Shown in pieces: positions 8,351 to 17,090 of a DNA stretch of 48,277 bases. The notes under the pieces are model-generated. The model ran no database searches. It saw only the letters and a list, made by a program, of their open reading frames with translations, and had not been told where the DNA came from. A program made the translations under genes and the position numbers. This stretch comes from Acrocarpospora corrugata (GTDB lineage: Bacteria; Actinomycetota; Actinomycetes; Streptosporangiales; Streptosporangiaceae). Location: the NCBI RefSeq assembly GCF_009687845.1, contig NZ_BLAD01000097.1, positions 1 through 48,277 of the forward strand, given 5' to 3'. The number at the start of each line of letters is the position of its first letter. Position 1 is the first letter of the stretch.

Positions 8351-11062
8351 CTACGCCTGTGATCCGTCGGAGTTGATCTCGCCCTGGGTGAGAGCGCGCT
8401 GGTAGGCGGCCACCCGGTCGATCGCGCCTGGCCAGAACTGCGCCGGGGCGCCCGACTGCCTCGCCCGGCCGACCGCCCAGCCCTGGTTCGCCGACCATCC
8501 GCCGGTGTAGGACGCCAGGTCGGTGCCGTCGAAGTTGTCGCCGTTCAGGTAGAGGCGGATCTTGCCGCCGGCCTGATCGTGGACCCCGGCGAGATGCACC
8601 CAGCCAGTGCCGACGGACTCGGTCGAGCAGGCCCTGCTCTCGGCGCCCTCGTCCCCGGCCGTCATCGTGAAGCACCAGGCGGGGTCGGTGACCGCGTCGC
8701 CGTTCAGGTCAAGGTCGGTCCGGTACTGGAGGCGGAACCCCGAGCCGGTGGGGCCGTCGGCCGACACGGCGGTGACCGGGCCGGACACCGTCGCGCTCGT
8801 CAGCTTCACCCAGGCGGTCACGGTGAATGCGTTCTTCGTGTCGAGCACCGGAGTGGCCGTGGTCCACGCGGTGCCGCTGTTCAGCGCGACCGCGTTGGTG
8901 CCGGCCCGCCCAGCCGTACGGGCCGCCGTCCCGGTGACGGTGAGCGGGCGGTCGGCCGGGACCGAGGCCGCCGTGCCGCCGCCGGCCTCGTCGAAGCCCC
9001 AGGCCCAGGATCTGGTGCCGGCCGGCCGCACCAGGAACTCGTAGCCGGCCGCGCTCACGGTCGTGTTCCCCGCCGCGTCGGCGGCCTTCACGGTCAGCAC
9101 GTTCGGCCCTTCCCGGTCGGGCGTCAGGGTGCCGGTCCAGGAGCCGCCTGGCGCGTCGAACCAGCCCTTGTTCACGCCGTTGAGAGTGAACTCGACCTTC
9201 GAGGCGCCGGACGCGCCGGCGGTGAACGCCCCCGCCTGGCCCACCCCGCCGCTCCAGATGCCAGCGGATTTGGGCGGGTACGCGGTCGAGGACACCGTCA
9301 GATCGGTCGGCGGCGTCTTGTCCACCGTGAAGTCGAACCACGCGGAGTAGGCGCCGCAGAGGAAGGCGTCACAGCCGCGCACCCGCCACGAGTAGGCGCC
9401 TTCGGGCAGGTCGGTCGGCACCTGCCAGGACGCGGCCTGGTCGACGGCCCTGTTGGTGACCGCGGTTCCCGACGCCGCCTGCTGGACGGCGCGGGTGGCC
9501 TGGTCGTACACCTCGAACTCGACCCTGCCGAGGGTGCCCCCGTTGGGGTCGTCGGGGGTGGCCTGCAGCGTCGGCCGCCCCGACCGGACCTGCGCGCCGG
9601 AGGCGGTGCAGGAGAAGCCGCAGTCGCCGGCGACCTGCAGCGCGGTGGGCGCGGTCGGGGTGTGGTTGTACGTCACGACCAGTGCCGCGCTGCTCGGCAC
9701 GAAATACGACCAGCCGTATTCGTCGCCCTCGTTGTTCGACCTCAGGCCCAGCGTCAGCGAGTCGCTGTTGCTGGTGGCCAGCGCCTGGAGCTTGGCGTCC
9801 AGGACCGTGCCGGCCTCGTCGAAGATCTTCTGCTGGTTGGGGCTCGGGCAGCTGCCCTCGTTGGCCTTGAAGGTCTGGGTTTCGATGTGCCCCAGGTAGT
9901 CGTCGGCGGCCGTGTTCCAGGTGTAGGAGTTGAAGTGGCTGATGTGCCGCGTCTGCCACAGTTGCGTCTTGTAGCCGGCGCAGGCGGCCACGTGGTTGGC
10001 CGTCACCTTGAAGAGCGCGCTGTGGACCTTCGCGCCGTTCATCTGGTCGATGTCGAACTGCATGAACGTCCGCCAGACGCAGCTCTCGTTCCACTTCTTC
10101 CCGACGCGCATGTCCGACCGGTACTGCGTGAAGTACGAGCCGGTCTTGTCACAGCTCGTCACGTGCGTCCAGTAGGTCGGCGACGGCTTGCTGAAGGTCG
10201 GGTCGATGTACAGGGGGAACTTCACGTTCTTGGCGCGGAGCATCTCCGCGACCGGGGTGACCGTGAGCTCGGTGGCGTTGGCCGTCGTCTCCATCTTCTC
10301 GACGCGGTGCCGCACGGCGTTCGCGCCGGTCATGTCGGCGCCGGTCGAGGCCGCGCCGGAGTCCCACATCAGGGCGGAGCCGGACTGGAACAGCTGCTTG
10401 CCCGCCGAGTCCACCACCTCAAGCACGCCGTCGCGCTCGCGGACCGTGGCGTTCTCCGCGTCCACCCCGAACCGGAGCCGGGCCAGCGCGGGGTTGGCCG
10501 CCGCCTGGGCGTTCTTGACCACCAGCAGCTGCGAGAATCCATCCCGCTCGGCGCGTAGCTGGAGATCCACGCCCGGCAGTACCTCCGGGTAGGTGGCGGT
10601 GTCGCCGCTCAGGACCGGCTTGGGCAGCGGCCAGGGCGACTTCAGCCGGACCTGGGTGTCACGTTCGCCGAGCGTGACCAGCGGCGCGGAACCCCCTCCG
10701 GAGAACCGCACCTGCGCCGTGATCGCCCCCGGGATCACGCCGCCGCCGGCGTCGAAGCGAAGCGAGGTGTCGATCGGCCGCCAGCCGCCGGCCGTCCTGG
10801 CCCGTACGGGGATGATCGTCTGAACCGAGGTCAGCGTGCCGTCCGGGTTGGCGAAGACCTGTCCCGTCTCCGTCCGGAGCGACAGGTCCTCGATTCTGCC
10901 GCCGCAACGGGCTGCCTCTGCCACGGCCAGCGCACCGGTGACCGCCTCCGGCGCGCATGAGGGCGCAGCCCGTACGGCGGCTTCGGCGGGCGTCGCCGTC
11001 AATCCGGTCAGAAGTAGGCCGAGCACAACACCGACGCGGGTCGGCAGTCTCATATGGGACAT
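8351..11062 (-). CDS. Secreted LamG/jellyroll domain protein upstream of RHS
   Basis: The protein is 903 residues from ATG 11062 (GGAG 6 bases upstream), with a signal peptide rich in Leu ending TPAEAA. The middle part has a metal-binding-like beta domain around FPLYIDPTF and WRTFMQFDID (DNRLRE-like), followed by Ig-like or fibronectin-like segments (VDKTPPTDLTVS, EGPNVLTVKAADAAGNT). The last 200 residues form a LamG/concanavalin-like domain: NAFTVTAWVKL, GWVHLAGVHD, IRLYLNGD and a final DRVAAYQRALT. It ends 8 bases before the RHS start, so the two are one operon. Proteins of this kind commonly precede RHS genes in filamentous actinomycetes. A role in surface display or sugar binding is inferred. 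Confidence 0.85.
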   Translation of the reverse strand: MSHMRLPTRVGVVLGLLLTGLTATPAEAAVRAAPSCAPEAVTGALAVAEAARCGGRIEDLSLRTETGQVFANPDGTLTSVQTIIPVRARTAGGWRPIDTSLRFDAGGGVIPGAITAQVRFSGGGSAPLVTLGERDTQVRLKSPWPLPKPVLSGDTATYPEVLPGVDLQLRAERDGFSQLLVVKNAQAAANPALARLRFGVDAENATVRERDGVLEVVDSAGKQLFQSGSALMWDSGAASTGADMTGANAVRHRVEKMETTANATELTVTPVAEMLRAKNVKFPLYIDPTFSKPSPTYWTHVTSCDKTGSYFTQYRSDMRVGKKWNESCVWRTFMQFDIDQMNGAKVHSALFKVTANHVAACAGYKTQLWQTRHISHFNSYTWNTAADDYLGHIETQTFKANEGSCPSPNQQKIFDEAGTVLDAKLQALATSNSDSLTLGLRSNNEGDEYGWSYFVPSSAALVVTYNHTPTAPTALQVAGDCGFSCTASGAQVRSGRPTLQATPDDPNGGTLGRVEFEVYDQATRAVQQAASGTAVTNRAVDQAASWQVPTDLPEGAYSWRVRGCDAFLCGAYSAWFDFTVDKTPPTDLTVSSTAYPPKSAGIWSGGVGQAGAFTAGASGASKVEFTLNGVNKGWFDAPGGSWTGTLTPDREGPNVLTVKAADAAGNTTVSAAGYEFLVRPAGTRSWAWGFDEAGGGTAASVPADRPLTVTGTAARTAGRAGTNAVALNSGTAWTTATPVLDTKNAFTVTAWVKLTSATVSGPVTAVSADGPTGSGFRLQYRTDLDLNGDAVTDPAWCFTMTAGDEGAESRACSTESVGTGWVHLAGVHDQAGGKIRLYLNGDNFDGTDLASYTGGWSANQGWAVGRARQSGAPAQFWPGAIDRVAAYQRALTQGEINSDGSQA

Positions 11063-11119
11063 CGACAACTCCGTGTTCGAGAGCGAACGTGCGACCGACA
11101 ATGGCCGCACCCGCGGCAA

Positions 11120-11210
11120 CTATGACAAACCCGCGTTATATCTCCGTATATCCGGCGTATATGGGCGCGGATACAGAACGTATATCCGTCCGACGCGGCC
11201 CGCCCTATAC
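11120..11210 (-). promoter_or_regulatory. AT-rich repeated motif upstream of the LamG-RHS operon
   Basis: In a GC-rich background this stretch repeats TATAT-containing words (GTTATATC, CGTATATCC, CGTATATGG, CGTATATCC) every 10-20 bases and includes a dyad CGGATA-N9-TATCCG (about 11168-11188). It sits in front of the LamG-RHS operon and is the most likely promoter/operator region. No single -10/-35 pair can be fixed. The rest of 11211-11479 shows no gene. Confidence 0.45.
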
Positions 11211-11479
11211 CTTCGGGAAAGCCTCACCGTCAGGGAATTGGCCTCGGGCTGCCGAGGGCGGCGAGCTCTTCCCCGGCCTGGCGATCAACCCCGGGTCCTC
11301 GCGGAGAATCGCCGAGTGCACAAATTTCACCGTCTGTACTTTACTGTTCCAGTCAGTTCCTTCCTGCGATTTGCCAGGCCGGCACCAAATGGCCATAAAG
11401 AACACCCGTAACAAGAATTTCTTGACGCCATATTCCGGCGACTCCATAATTGCCGCCTCCCAGAAAAATGAGGTAGCCC

Positions 11480-11732
11480 GTGCGGAAATCACTCATATCC
11501 GCGGTCTCCGGTTTGACAATCATGTTCGCGGCGTCTCCGGCCCACGCCATGGCGGGCCCAGATCTCACCCCGACGGAAACCACGTTCCCGACATCCGATC
11601 TGACGCCGGGCAGCCTGATCTTCTTCGATTCCGGCATCAGGAACAAAGGCGACCTGACCGCAACGGAATTCAACATCAGACGAGTTCAAGGAATACTACG
11701 ACGGCGATCTGAAAGACCGCGTCCGCAGCTAG
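11480..11732 (+). pseudogene. Remnant of a secreted CARDB-like protein
   Basis: From ATG 11480 there is a good signal peptide (MRKSLISAVSGLTIMF...SPAHA) followed by GPDLTPTETTF and FFDSGIRNKGDLTA, which resembles the start of a CARDB (cell-adhesion related) domain. At about 11678 the frame loses coding character. A different frame from about 11679 reads DEFKEYYDGDLKDRVRS and stops at TAG 11732, like a real C-terminus. The gene therefore appears to have lost its middle by deletion or frameshift. It has no intact partner nearby. The stretch 11733-11850 holds only short hairpins. Confidence 0.5.
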
Positions 11733-11854
11733 CTCCGCTGCTCGAACCGGGGCCTGGCAGCGCCCGCGATGCCCGCTCCCGCGACCGGTCCAGGTCTTGC
11801 CGGTACTACATGCCGGATGCGCGGTCCATCTGCTCCAGCGCCCTGCTGGACCGC

Positions 11855-11886
11855 GAAAGCCCCGCCGGACAGGTGGCCGGGCTTTC
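11855..11886 (-). terminator. Hairpin after the small secreted protein gene
   Basis: GAAAGCCC at 11855-11862 pairs with GGGCTTTC at 11879-11886. An inner GCC/GGC pairing extends the stem. It lies 26 bases beyond the stop of the gene at 11913-12374 and fits an intrinsic terminator for it. Confidence 0.65.
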
Positions 11887-11912
11887 GGTGGTCGGCGCGC
11901 CTAGGAGGAACC

Positions 11913-12374
11913 TCAGTTGAATGGGTTGTCGTGGAACGAGGAATTGGTGTGGTAGGTGCTGTTCGGGGGGTTGAAGCGGACGCCGTCGACGATGAGTGAG
12001 ACGTTGTTGATGGTGCCGCCGGGGGTTACCTCGCCGCTGACGAGGGAGGCGGGGTTTGAGCATTGGGGGATCGTTACCGCGGTGCCGCCGCCGGTGGAGA
12101 TGATGGTTCGCCAGGCGCCGTTGACGGAGGCGTACAGGGTGGGGCGGGAGTAGCTGGACTGCCAGCAGATGGCGATCGTGTAGCGGTACTTGGTGTTGCC
12201 GTCGTCGAAGGCGATCGTGCCGTAGCCCCCGGACAGTTTGATGCCTTGACCCCATACGTCGATGTTCGCCGACTGGTCGGAACCGTATGCGGCGTGGGCT
12301 GGGGCGCTTGGCGCCACAAGTGCGGCGACCGTCAGCAGAGCAATCGCGAGGACCCGTGAAAAGCGTGCCACCAA
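11913..12374 (-). CDS. Small secreted protein of unknown function
   Basis: The 153-residue product has a classical signal peptide (RVLAIALLTVAALVAPSAPAHA) and a mature part of about 125 residues rich in beta-strand patterns (IDVWGQGIKLSGGYGTI, YRYTIAICWQ, VSLIVDGVRF) with two Cys (ICWQ and PQCS) that could form one disulfide. I do not recognise the family. The start is TTG 12374 or GTG 12371, with GAGAGG about 7-10 bases upstream. The preceding 200 bases (12375-12593) are AT-rich for this genome and include the palindrome ACATATATGT near 12452-12461, a plausible promoter zone. Confidence 0.65.
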   Translation of the reverse strand: MVARFSRVLAIALLTVAALVAPSAPAHAAYGSDQSANIDVWGQGIKLSGGYGTIAFDDGNTKYRYTIAICWQSSYSRPTLYASVNGAWRTIISTGGGTAVTIPQCSNPASLVSGEVTPGGTINNVSLIVDGVRFNPPNSTYHTNSSFHDNPFN

Positions 12375-12593
12375 TTTCTACCTCTCTTTGCCGGATATCG
12401 CTTCGAGGTGATTATTTTGGCGAGGTTTCAGGATGTCCAGTCGCGGAATATTGACATATATGTAACTTCTTAAATTAAGGCTTTGAACATGCCTCTAAGG
12501 GTCAATTGACCTGCGGTTTTCTGTCCCGCGTACCGGCTTGGAGGTCGAGCGCGGACCAATACTGTGGCGAACTTTCCCGGTTCTGCGGTCGGT

Positions 12594-13203
12594 TTAGGCC
12601 ATTGGCGTGCCTGGGGAGCCGAAAGGAGATGCGGCACAGCGCGTCCACAAGGCATGGAATATGCCGTCCGGGTCGTATCGCCGCCAGAGCCGGGTGACCC
12701 GATCACCGGTCCTGCCCGGGTAGACCCGCGCGAACGCGCTCCCGTCCGGGCGGCTCTCGAAGCCTGTGTAAGCACCGTCGACCCGTTCGGCGAGAGGCTG
12801 CCAGGCCGCGTCGAGCGCCGCGCCGCTCCGGGGCGGGAACATCGAGGCGATCACCAGCGTGTGCTGCCGCCGGTGCGGGAAGGAGGTCGCGTCGGCGGGC
12901 ATGTCGTTGACCGCCCCGCCCATGGACCGCATCTGGATCAGGGCCTGCTGCGGTCCCGTCGCCGCCTCCATGATCGCCGCGGCAGCGCCCGGACAGGCCG
13001 TGCCCTCCACTGCGTACCGCCAGGGGCAGGCCCTGCTCGCGGGCGAAGCGCAGCGCGGCGACCACTTCCGCGGTGTCGCCGGGGAGCAGCACGGCCGCGG
13101 GACTGGCCAGAGTCGTGTACGTGGACCGCAGCAGCCGATAACGCTGGTCCCCGGGAAGAACGATCTTGTCCGTCAGCTCGGGCGGAGCCGTGCCGAGGGT
13201 CAC
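12594..13203 (-). pseudogene. FAD-binding (berberine-bridge type) oxidase with internal deletion
   Basis: The first 73 codons from GTG 13203 read as the N-terminus of a BBE-like FAD-linked oxidase: LVLPGD-like VLPGDQRYRLLRSTY, VLLPGDTAEVVAALRFAR and the FAD motif RSGGHGLSGR. Right after this (about 12980) the frame changes and continues as the C-terminal BBE part: RSMGGAVNDMPADATSFPHR, then FARVYPGRTG and RRYDPDGIFHAL. Roughly 200-300 central residues are missing, including substrate-binding parts, so the product cannot work. GTG 13203 overlaps the stop of the LLM oxidoreductase gene (GTGA), so the two were translationally coupled and may once have acted together. Confidence 0.75.
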
Positions 13204-14099
13204 CGCGTCCCCCTGATCTCGCGGACGCGCTCGCGAACGGCGGGGGCGACCTCGGCGGCGAATACCTCCAGCTGGGCCAGGTGCTCGGCCACCGGCCAGA
13301 ACACGAATGTGTCGAAGCCCAGATCGACCGCCCATCCGGTCAGCGTGCCGATCCACAGTCGAACGTCGCCGACCAGGCCCGGAGCGCCGCGGAGATCGCC
13401 GATCGCGCCGATCACGTTGTAGATGCGGCGAATGTCAGCCGGATCACGCCCGGCCCCCCGCGCCGCGTCGTCGATGATCTTCTGCTTCGCGGGAACCTCG
13501 TCCGGGGCGACGTAGATGTTGAGCGGTGAGATCCAGCCGTCGCTGGAGCGTCCGGTGACGGCCAGCATGCGCGGCTTCTGGCTGCCCAGCCACAGCGGGA
13601 TCGGCGCCGGCGGCACGGGTCCGGCGGCGTAGCCCTCGATCACGTGCTGATCGCTGCGCAGCCGTACGGTGGAACCCGCCAGCGCGGCGCGCATGACGTG
13701 CAGCGAATCCTCGGTGTAGGCGACCATCTCGGGGCCGCCGCGCCGCTGGCCGCCCATGCCGGCGATGGCGTCGGCGAACGCTCCGCCGCCGAGCCCGAGG
13801 ACGATCCTGCCCTGCGTGAGCACGCTGAGGGAGGCGGCGGCCTTGGCCAGCATGGTCGGCGGCCGCAGCTGCAGATCCGCGACGTCGGTGAGGAACGAGA
13901 TACGTTCCGTCTCCGCCGCCAAGTGGGTGATCAGGGTCCAGGCGTCGAAGTGCCCGGGTTGGTAGGCGTGGTCCTGGACGGCCAGGTAGTCCAGTCCACC
14001 GGCTGCGGCGGCACCGGCCAGCCGCCTGGTCTCCGCGAGTCGCCGCACGTCAGGGTCAAGGCTTAGCCCGAAGGTGATCGGGTGCCCGAAATCAGTCAT
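13200..14099 (-). CDS. LLM class F420/FMN-dependent oxidoreductase
   Basis: The 299-residue protein shows the luciferase-like TIM-barrel pattern: ITFGLSLDPD at the start, LDYLAVQDHAYQP, ISFLTDVADLQLRPPTMLAKAAASL and GRIVLGLGGG, then PIPLWLGSQKPRMLAVTGRSSDGWISP. Family members move hydride with reduced flavin or F420; the substrate cannot be told. I start at ATG 14099 (MTDFGHPITFGL) because it aligns with the usual N-terminus, although the Shine-Dalgarno is weak. It is divergent from the HxlR gene and coupled to the broken FAD oxidase downstream. Confidence 0.85.
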   Translation of the reverse strand: MTDFGHPITFGLSLDPDVRRLAETRRLAGAAAAGGLDYLAVQDHAYQPGHFDAWTLITHLAAETERISFLTDVADLQLRPPTMLAKAAASLSVLTQGRIVLGLGGGAFADAIAGMGGQRRGGPEMVAYTEDSLHVMRAALAGSTVRLRSDQHVIEGYAAGPVPPAPIPLWLGSQKPRMLAVTGRSSDGWISPLNIYVAPDEVPAKQKIIDDAARGAGRDPADIRRIYNVIGAIGDLRGAPGLVGDVRLWIGTLTGWAVDLGFDTFVFWPVAEHLAQLEVFAAEVAPAVRERVREIRGTR

Positions 14100-14127
14100 G
14101 TCATGAAGTGTTCTCACGGGGTACTGT

Positions 14128-14165
14128 TTGGGCAAACCGATGGTTAGCTACTAATATTTGGTAAG
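14128..14165 (+). promoter_or_regulatory. Promoter and operator for the leaderless HxlR gene
   Basis: TTGGGC (14128-14133), an 18-base spacer and TAATAT (14152-14157) form a recognisable promoter. The GTG start of the HxlR gene at 14165 lies 8 bases after the -10 box, so transcription should begin at or next to the start codon. A dyad of the form ACnAAnnnTTnGT covers the -10 box (about 14150-14162) and looks like an HxlR-family operator serving both divergent genes. Confidence 0.55.
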
Positions 14166-14551
14166 TGGCTATCGAATCAACGCTTGGCGCCCTTCGTTCC
14201 GGCCAGCCGACCATTCACGAGCCGAGCTGCCGGGGCTTCCAGGACATCCTCGAACTCGTGGGACGGCGGTGGACGTCGGCGATCCTGCTCGCCGGGCAGC
14301 GGGGGGCCCGCCGGTTCGGCGAGTACCGCCTGTCCGTGCCCGGGATCTCTGACCGGCTGCTCGCCCAGCGGCTGAAGGAACTCGAATCCGAGGGCCTCAT
14401 GCGACGCACGGTCATCCCCAGCACGCCGGTACAGATCCTGTACACGCTCTCCCCGAACGGCGAAGAGCTGATGTCCGCCCTGCAGCCTTTGGTCGACTGG
14501 AGCTACCAGCGCAACCGGTCTGAGGTCAGCAATGCACCTTACCTAGACTGA
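14165..14551 (+). CDS. HxlR family transcriptional regulator
   Basis: This 128-residue winged-helix protein has the family signatures: ILELVGRRWTSAILLAG, RRFGEYRLSVPGISDRLLAQRLKELESEGLMRR and the wing TPVQILYTLSPNGEEL. HxlR proteins usually respond to electrophiles, formaldehyde or redox stress and often control the divergent gene, here the LLM oxidoreductase. It has no DNA-recognition helix defects. It is followed after 4 bases by the CMD protein gene, so they form an operon. It has a single N-terminal Cys (PSCRGF), which in some family members is the redox sensor. Confidence 0.9.
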   Translation: MAIESTLGALRSGQPTIHEPSCRGFQDILELVGRRWTSAILLAGQRGARRFGEYRLSVPGISDRLLAQRLKELESEGLMRRTVIPSTPVQILYTLSPNGEELMSALQPLVDWSYQRNRSEVSNAPYLD

Positions 14552-14555
14552 AACC

Positions 14556-15017
14556 GTGACTGATCAGCGACGCGTCAACATCGGCAAGCAGCATCCGGCC
14601 AGCTACAAGGCTCTCATCGCCTTGTCTACGGCGGCGGAGGAGAGCGCCGCGGCGGCAGGCCTCGACCCGCTCCTAATCGAGCTGGTGAAGATCCGCACGT
14701 CCCAGATCAACGGCTGCGCGTTCTGTCTGCGCATGCACACCCGTGATGCCCTCAAGAAGGGCGAGAGCACGGACCGCCTCGCGGTGCTGCCCGCTTGGGC
14801 GGAGACCGGCTACTTCTCCGAGATCGAGCGCGGGGCTCTACGCCTGGCTGAGGCGATCGCGCGGGTGTCGGACGGCCATGTGAGCGATTCGGACTACGCG
14901 GCGGCTGCCGCGGTGCTCTCCGATGATCAGGTGTCGGCGGTCGCTTGGCTGTCGACAGTGATGAACGCCTTCAACCGGGTGGCGATCACAAGCCGGTATC
15001 CCGTCGATGGCCACTGA
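14556..15017 (+). CDS. Carboxymuconolactone decarboxylase (AhpD-like) family protein
   Basis: The 153-residue protein carries the AhpD core around residues 45-70: IKIRTSQINGC-type IRTSQINGCAFCLRMHTRDA, with the CxxC pair and the His two turns later that form the peroxidase/proton relay site. Family length is usual (about 150). It starts at GTG 14556, 4 bases after the HxlR stop. Likely activity is thiol-peroxidase or alkylhydroperoxidase-like, matching HxlR control by reactive compounds. Confidence 0.88.
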   Translation: MTDQRRVNIGKQHPASYKALIALSTAAEESAAAAGLDPLLIELVKIRTSQINGCAFCLRMHTRDALKKGESTDRLAVLPAWAETGYFSEIERGALRLAEAIARVSDGHVSDSDYAAAAAVLSDDQVSAVAWLSTVMNAFNRVAITSRYPVDGH

Positions 15018-15177
15018 GCCGGCCTCCTTCGCGGGGCGACGCAAGCCAGCGATGGGCTTCGTGATCGGCCAGTGATCACAGGTCGGGAGAAAGGGCCAGA
15101 TGGAAGCCCGCTGACCAGCGTTTCCACAGGTCAGCGCAGGTTCCGAGCGGCCCAGATTTTCGGCAGGCGCGGTCTCC

Positions 15178-16053
15178 CTAGAAGGAGTTCCTGTCGGCAA
15201 GCGCCGAGCGGGTCGCGTGCAACGACGCCAGGAGCTGCAGCCGGTCCGCGTCGGCGCTGCCCGGCTCGGCAGTGAATACCAGCATGACCGGGCCGGGACT
15301 ACCGGGCAGCGGATAGGTATCCCAGTCCAGGACGATGTCACCGACCTCGGGGACCCGGAAGGTCTTGGTGCCGCTGACAGACTCGCGTACGTCGTGCCGG
15401 GCCCACAGCCGCCGGAACTCGGCGCTGCGGATGCTCAGCTCACCGACGATCGCGGTGGCGCGCGGATGGGTGGGGTCGGTGGCGACGGCGGCGCGCATCA
15501 TGCCGATGTAGTCCAGGGCCTGCCGTTCCCAGTCCGGGCAGCTCCGCTCGCCGGTCAGCGTGTCGTCGAACATCAGCAGGAGCATGTTGAGCCGGTCGGG
15601 CGGATAGTCGCCCGGGTCACCGAGCAGCGCCTCCGCCATCGGGTTCCAAGCCAGCAGATCGAGGTGCCGGCCGAGCACGACCGCCGGGGTGTCCATCACC
15701 CGCAGCAGCCGCCGCGTTCTGCCCGGCACCCTTTCCGGACCGTGGTCCACCCGGGCGGGCATCGGCCGGCGGGCGGCGTGGGCCAGGGTGAACAGGTGCC
15801 GGCGTTCCTCCTCATCGAGGCCGAGCGCGCCGGCGAGCGCGTCCAGGACGTCGTCGGACGGGCGCACCTCCCGGCCCTGCTCCATCCGCTGGTAGTAGTC
15901 AGTGCTCAGCCCGGCCAGCAGGGCCAACTCCTCGCGCCGCAGCCCGGTGACCTTGCGCCGGCCGCCCGGCTCCAGGCCGACGTCGTGCGGACGCAGCCTG
16001 CTGCGCCGGGCGCGCAGGAAGTCTCCGAGCTCACGAGCGTACGGATGGGTCAT
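15178..16053 (-). CDS. XRE-family regulator with MmyB-like ligand domain
   Basis: A 291-residue protein with an N-terminal HTH (residues about 5-75: FLRARRSRLRP, RRKVTGLRREELALLAGLS, YYQRMEQGRE) and a C-terminal MmyB-like PAS domain (TPAVVLGRHLDLLAWNPMAEALLGD, LWARHDVRESVSGTKTFRVPEVG). Members typically bind a fatty acid-like ligand and repress an adjacent oxidoreductase, here the divergent SDR gene. The preceding 160 bases (15018-15177) show no gene. Confidence 0.92.
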   Translation of the reverse strand: MTHPYARELGDFLRARRSRLRPHDVGLEPGGRRKVTGLRREELALLAGLSTDYYQRMEQGREVRPSDDVLDALAGALGLDEEERRHLFTLAHAARRPMPARVDHGPERVPGRTRRLLRVMDTPAVVLGRHLDLLAWNPMAEALLGDPGDYPPDRLNMLLLMFDDTLTGERSCPDWERQALDYIGMMRAAVATDPTHPRATAIVGELSIRSAEFRRLWARHDVRESVSGTKTFRVPEVGDIVLDWDTYPLPGSPGPVMLVFTAEPGSADADRLQLLASLHATRSALADRNSF

Positions 16054-16087
16054 GCCGCAAGCATGCCGCCTCGCCGGGCATCCAAGG

Positions 16088-16104
16088 TAGGTCCCGCAGA
16101 CCTA
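16088..16104. promoter_or_regulatory. Operator dyad between the XRE regulator and SDR gene
   Basis: TAGGTC-CCGCA-GACCTA is a perfect 6-bp inverted repeat with a 5-base spacer in the divergent intergenic region. It lies 35 bases from the regulator start, where an MmyB-type repressor would act on both promoters. Confidence 0.6.
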
Positions 16105-16184
16105 GGCAACCGAGAACGATCGAACCGGCTCGTCTTGCTCCTAGCGTCGTCGGTCTACCGCATTGATACCCCCAGGAGCAGCAG

Positions 16185-17090
16185 ATGACCGGATGGACCG
16201 CCGACCGCATCCCCGACCAGCACGGCCGGATCGCCGTCGTGACCGGCGCGAACTCGGGCCTCGGCCTGGTCACCGCGACCGAGCTGGCCCGTCACGGCGC
16301 TCACGTCGTGCTCGCCGTCCGCGACACCGCCGCCGGCGAGGAGGCCGCCCGCCGGATCGGCGGCGACGTCGAGGTGCGCGAGCTGGACCTGGCCTCCCTC
16401 AACTCGGTACGCGCGTTCGCCGCGAAGCTGGCCGCCGACCACCCGGCGATCGACCTGCTGGTCAACAACGCCGGCGTCGTGTTGCTCGGCCCGCGCCGTA
16501 CCTCCGCCGACGGCTTCGAGCTGCAACTCGGCACCAACATGCTGGGCCACTTCGCGCTGACCGGCCTGCTGCTCGGCAACCTGGCCGCGGCGAGGGAATC
16601 CCGGGTGGTCAGTCTCAGCTCGATCACCCACAAAAACGCGCACCTCGACTTCGACGACCTGATGTTCGAGCGTGACTACCGGGCCGCTCCCGCCTACGGC
16701 CGATCCAAGCTCGCCACCACGATCTTCGGCGTCGAGCTGGACCGCCGCCTGCGCGCCGCCGGATCGCCGATCGTCAGCGCGCTGGCCCACCCCGGTCTCA
16801 CGCGCACCAACCTGACTCCGCGTGCCTGGGAGCACCGCGGCCGGTTCGGGCGGTTGATCGCGTGGCTCGGCCTGCTGACCACCCAGTCGGTGGAGCAGGG
16901 CACGCTGCCCCAGTTGCGCGCCGCGACCGAGCCCGGTGTGCGGGGCGGCCAGTTCTTCGGGCCGTCCAGGCTCTGGGAGACGCGCGGCCGGGTCATCGAG
17001 GCCCGGCTCAGCCGGGAGGCGGCCGATCCGGCCGTCGGCAAGCGGCTCTGGGCGGCGGCCGAAGCACTGACCGGCATCAGCTACCTCTGA
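16185..17090 (+). CDS. SDR family NAD(P)-dependent oxidoreductase
   Basis: The 301-residue protein has the Rossmann motif TGANSGLG (residues about 20-27), the NNAG motif (LLVNNAGVV), the catalytic Ser region SLSSITH and the YGRSK motif ([12 protein letters not shown]). It matches the retinol dehydrogenase/WW-domain oxidoreductase-like SDRs common as targets of MmyB-type repressors. AGGAG lies 6 bases before ATG 16185. The substrate is unknown. Confidence 0.92.
   Translation: MTGWTADRIPDQHGRIAVVTGANSGLGLVTATELARHGAHVVLAVRDTAAGEEAARRIGGDVEVRELDLASLNSVRAFAAKLAADHPAIDLLVNNAGVVLLGPRRTSADGFELQLGTNMLGHFALTGLLLGNLAAARESRVVSLSSITHKNAHLDFDDLMFERDYRAAPAYGRSKLATTIFGVELDRRLRAAGSPIVSALAHPGLTRTNLTPRAWEHRGRFGRLIAWLGLLTTQSVEQGTLPQLRAATEPGVRGGQFFGPSRLWETRGRVIEARLSREAADPAVGKRLWAAAEALTGISYL

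Noticed and set aside
8579-10558. 659-codon plus-strand frame
   Set aside because: Antisense shadow of the LamG gene with no recognisable protein features.
11205-11492. 95-codon minus-strand frame upstream of the CARDB-like gene
   Set aside because: No ribosome site, no family resemblance and poor third-position bias.
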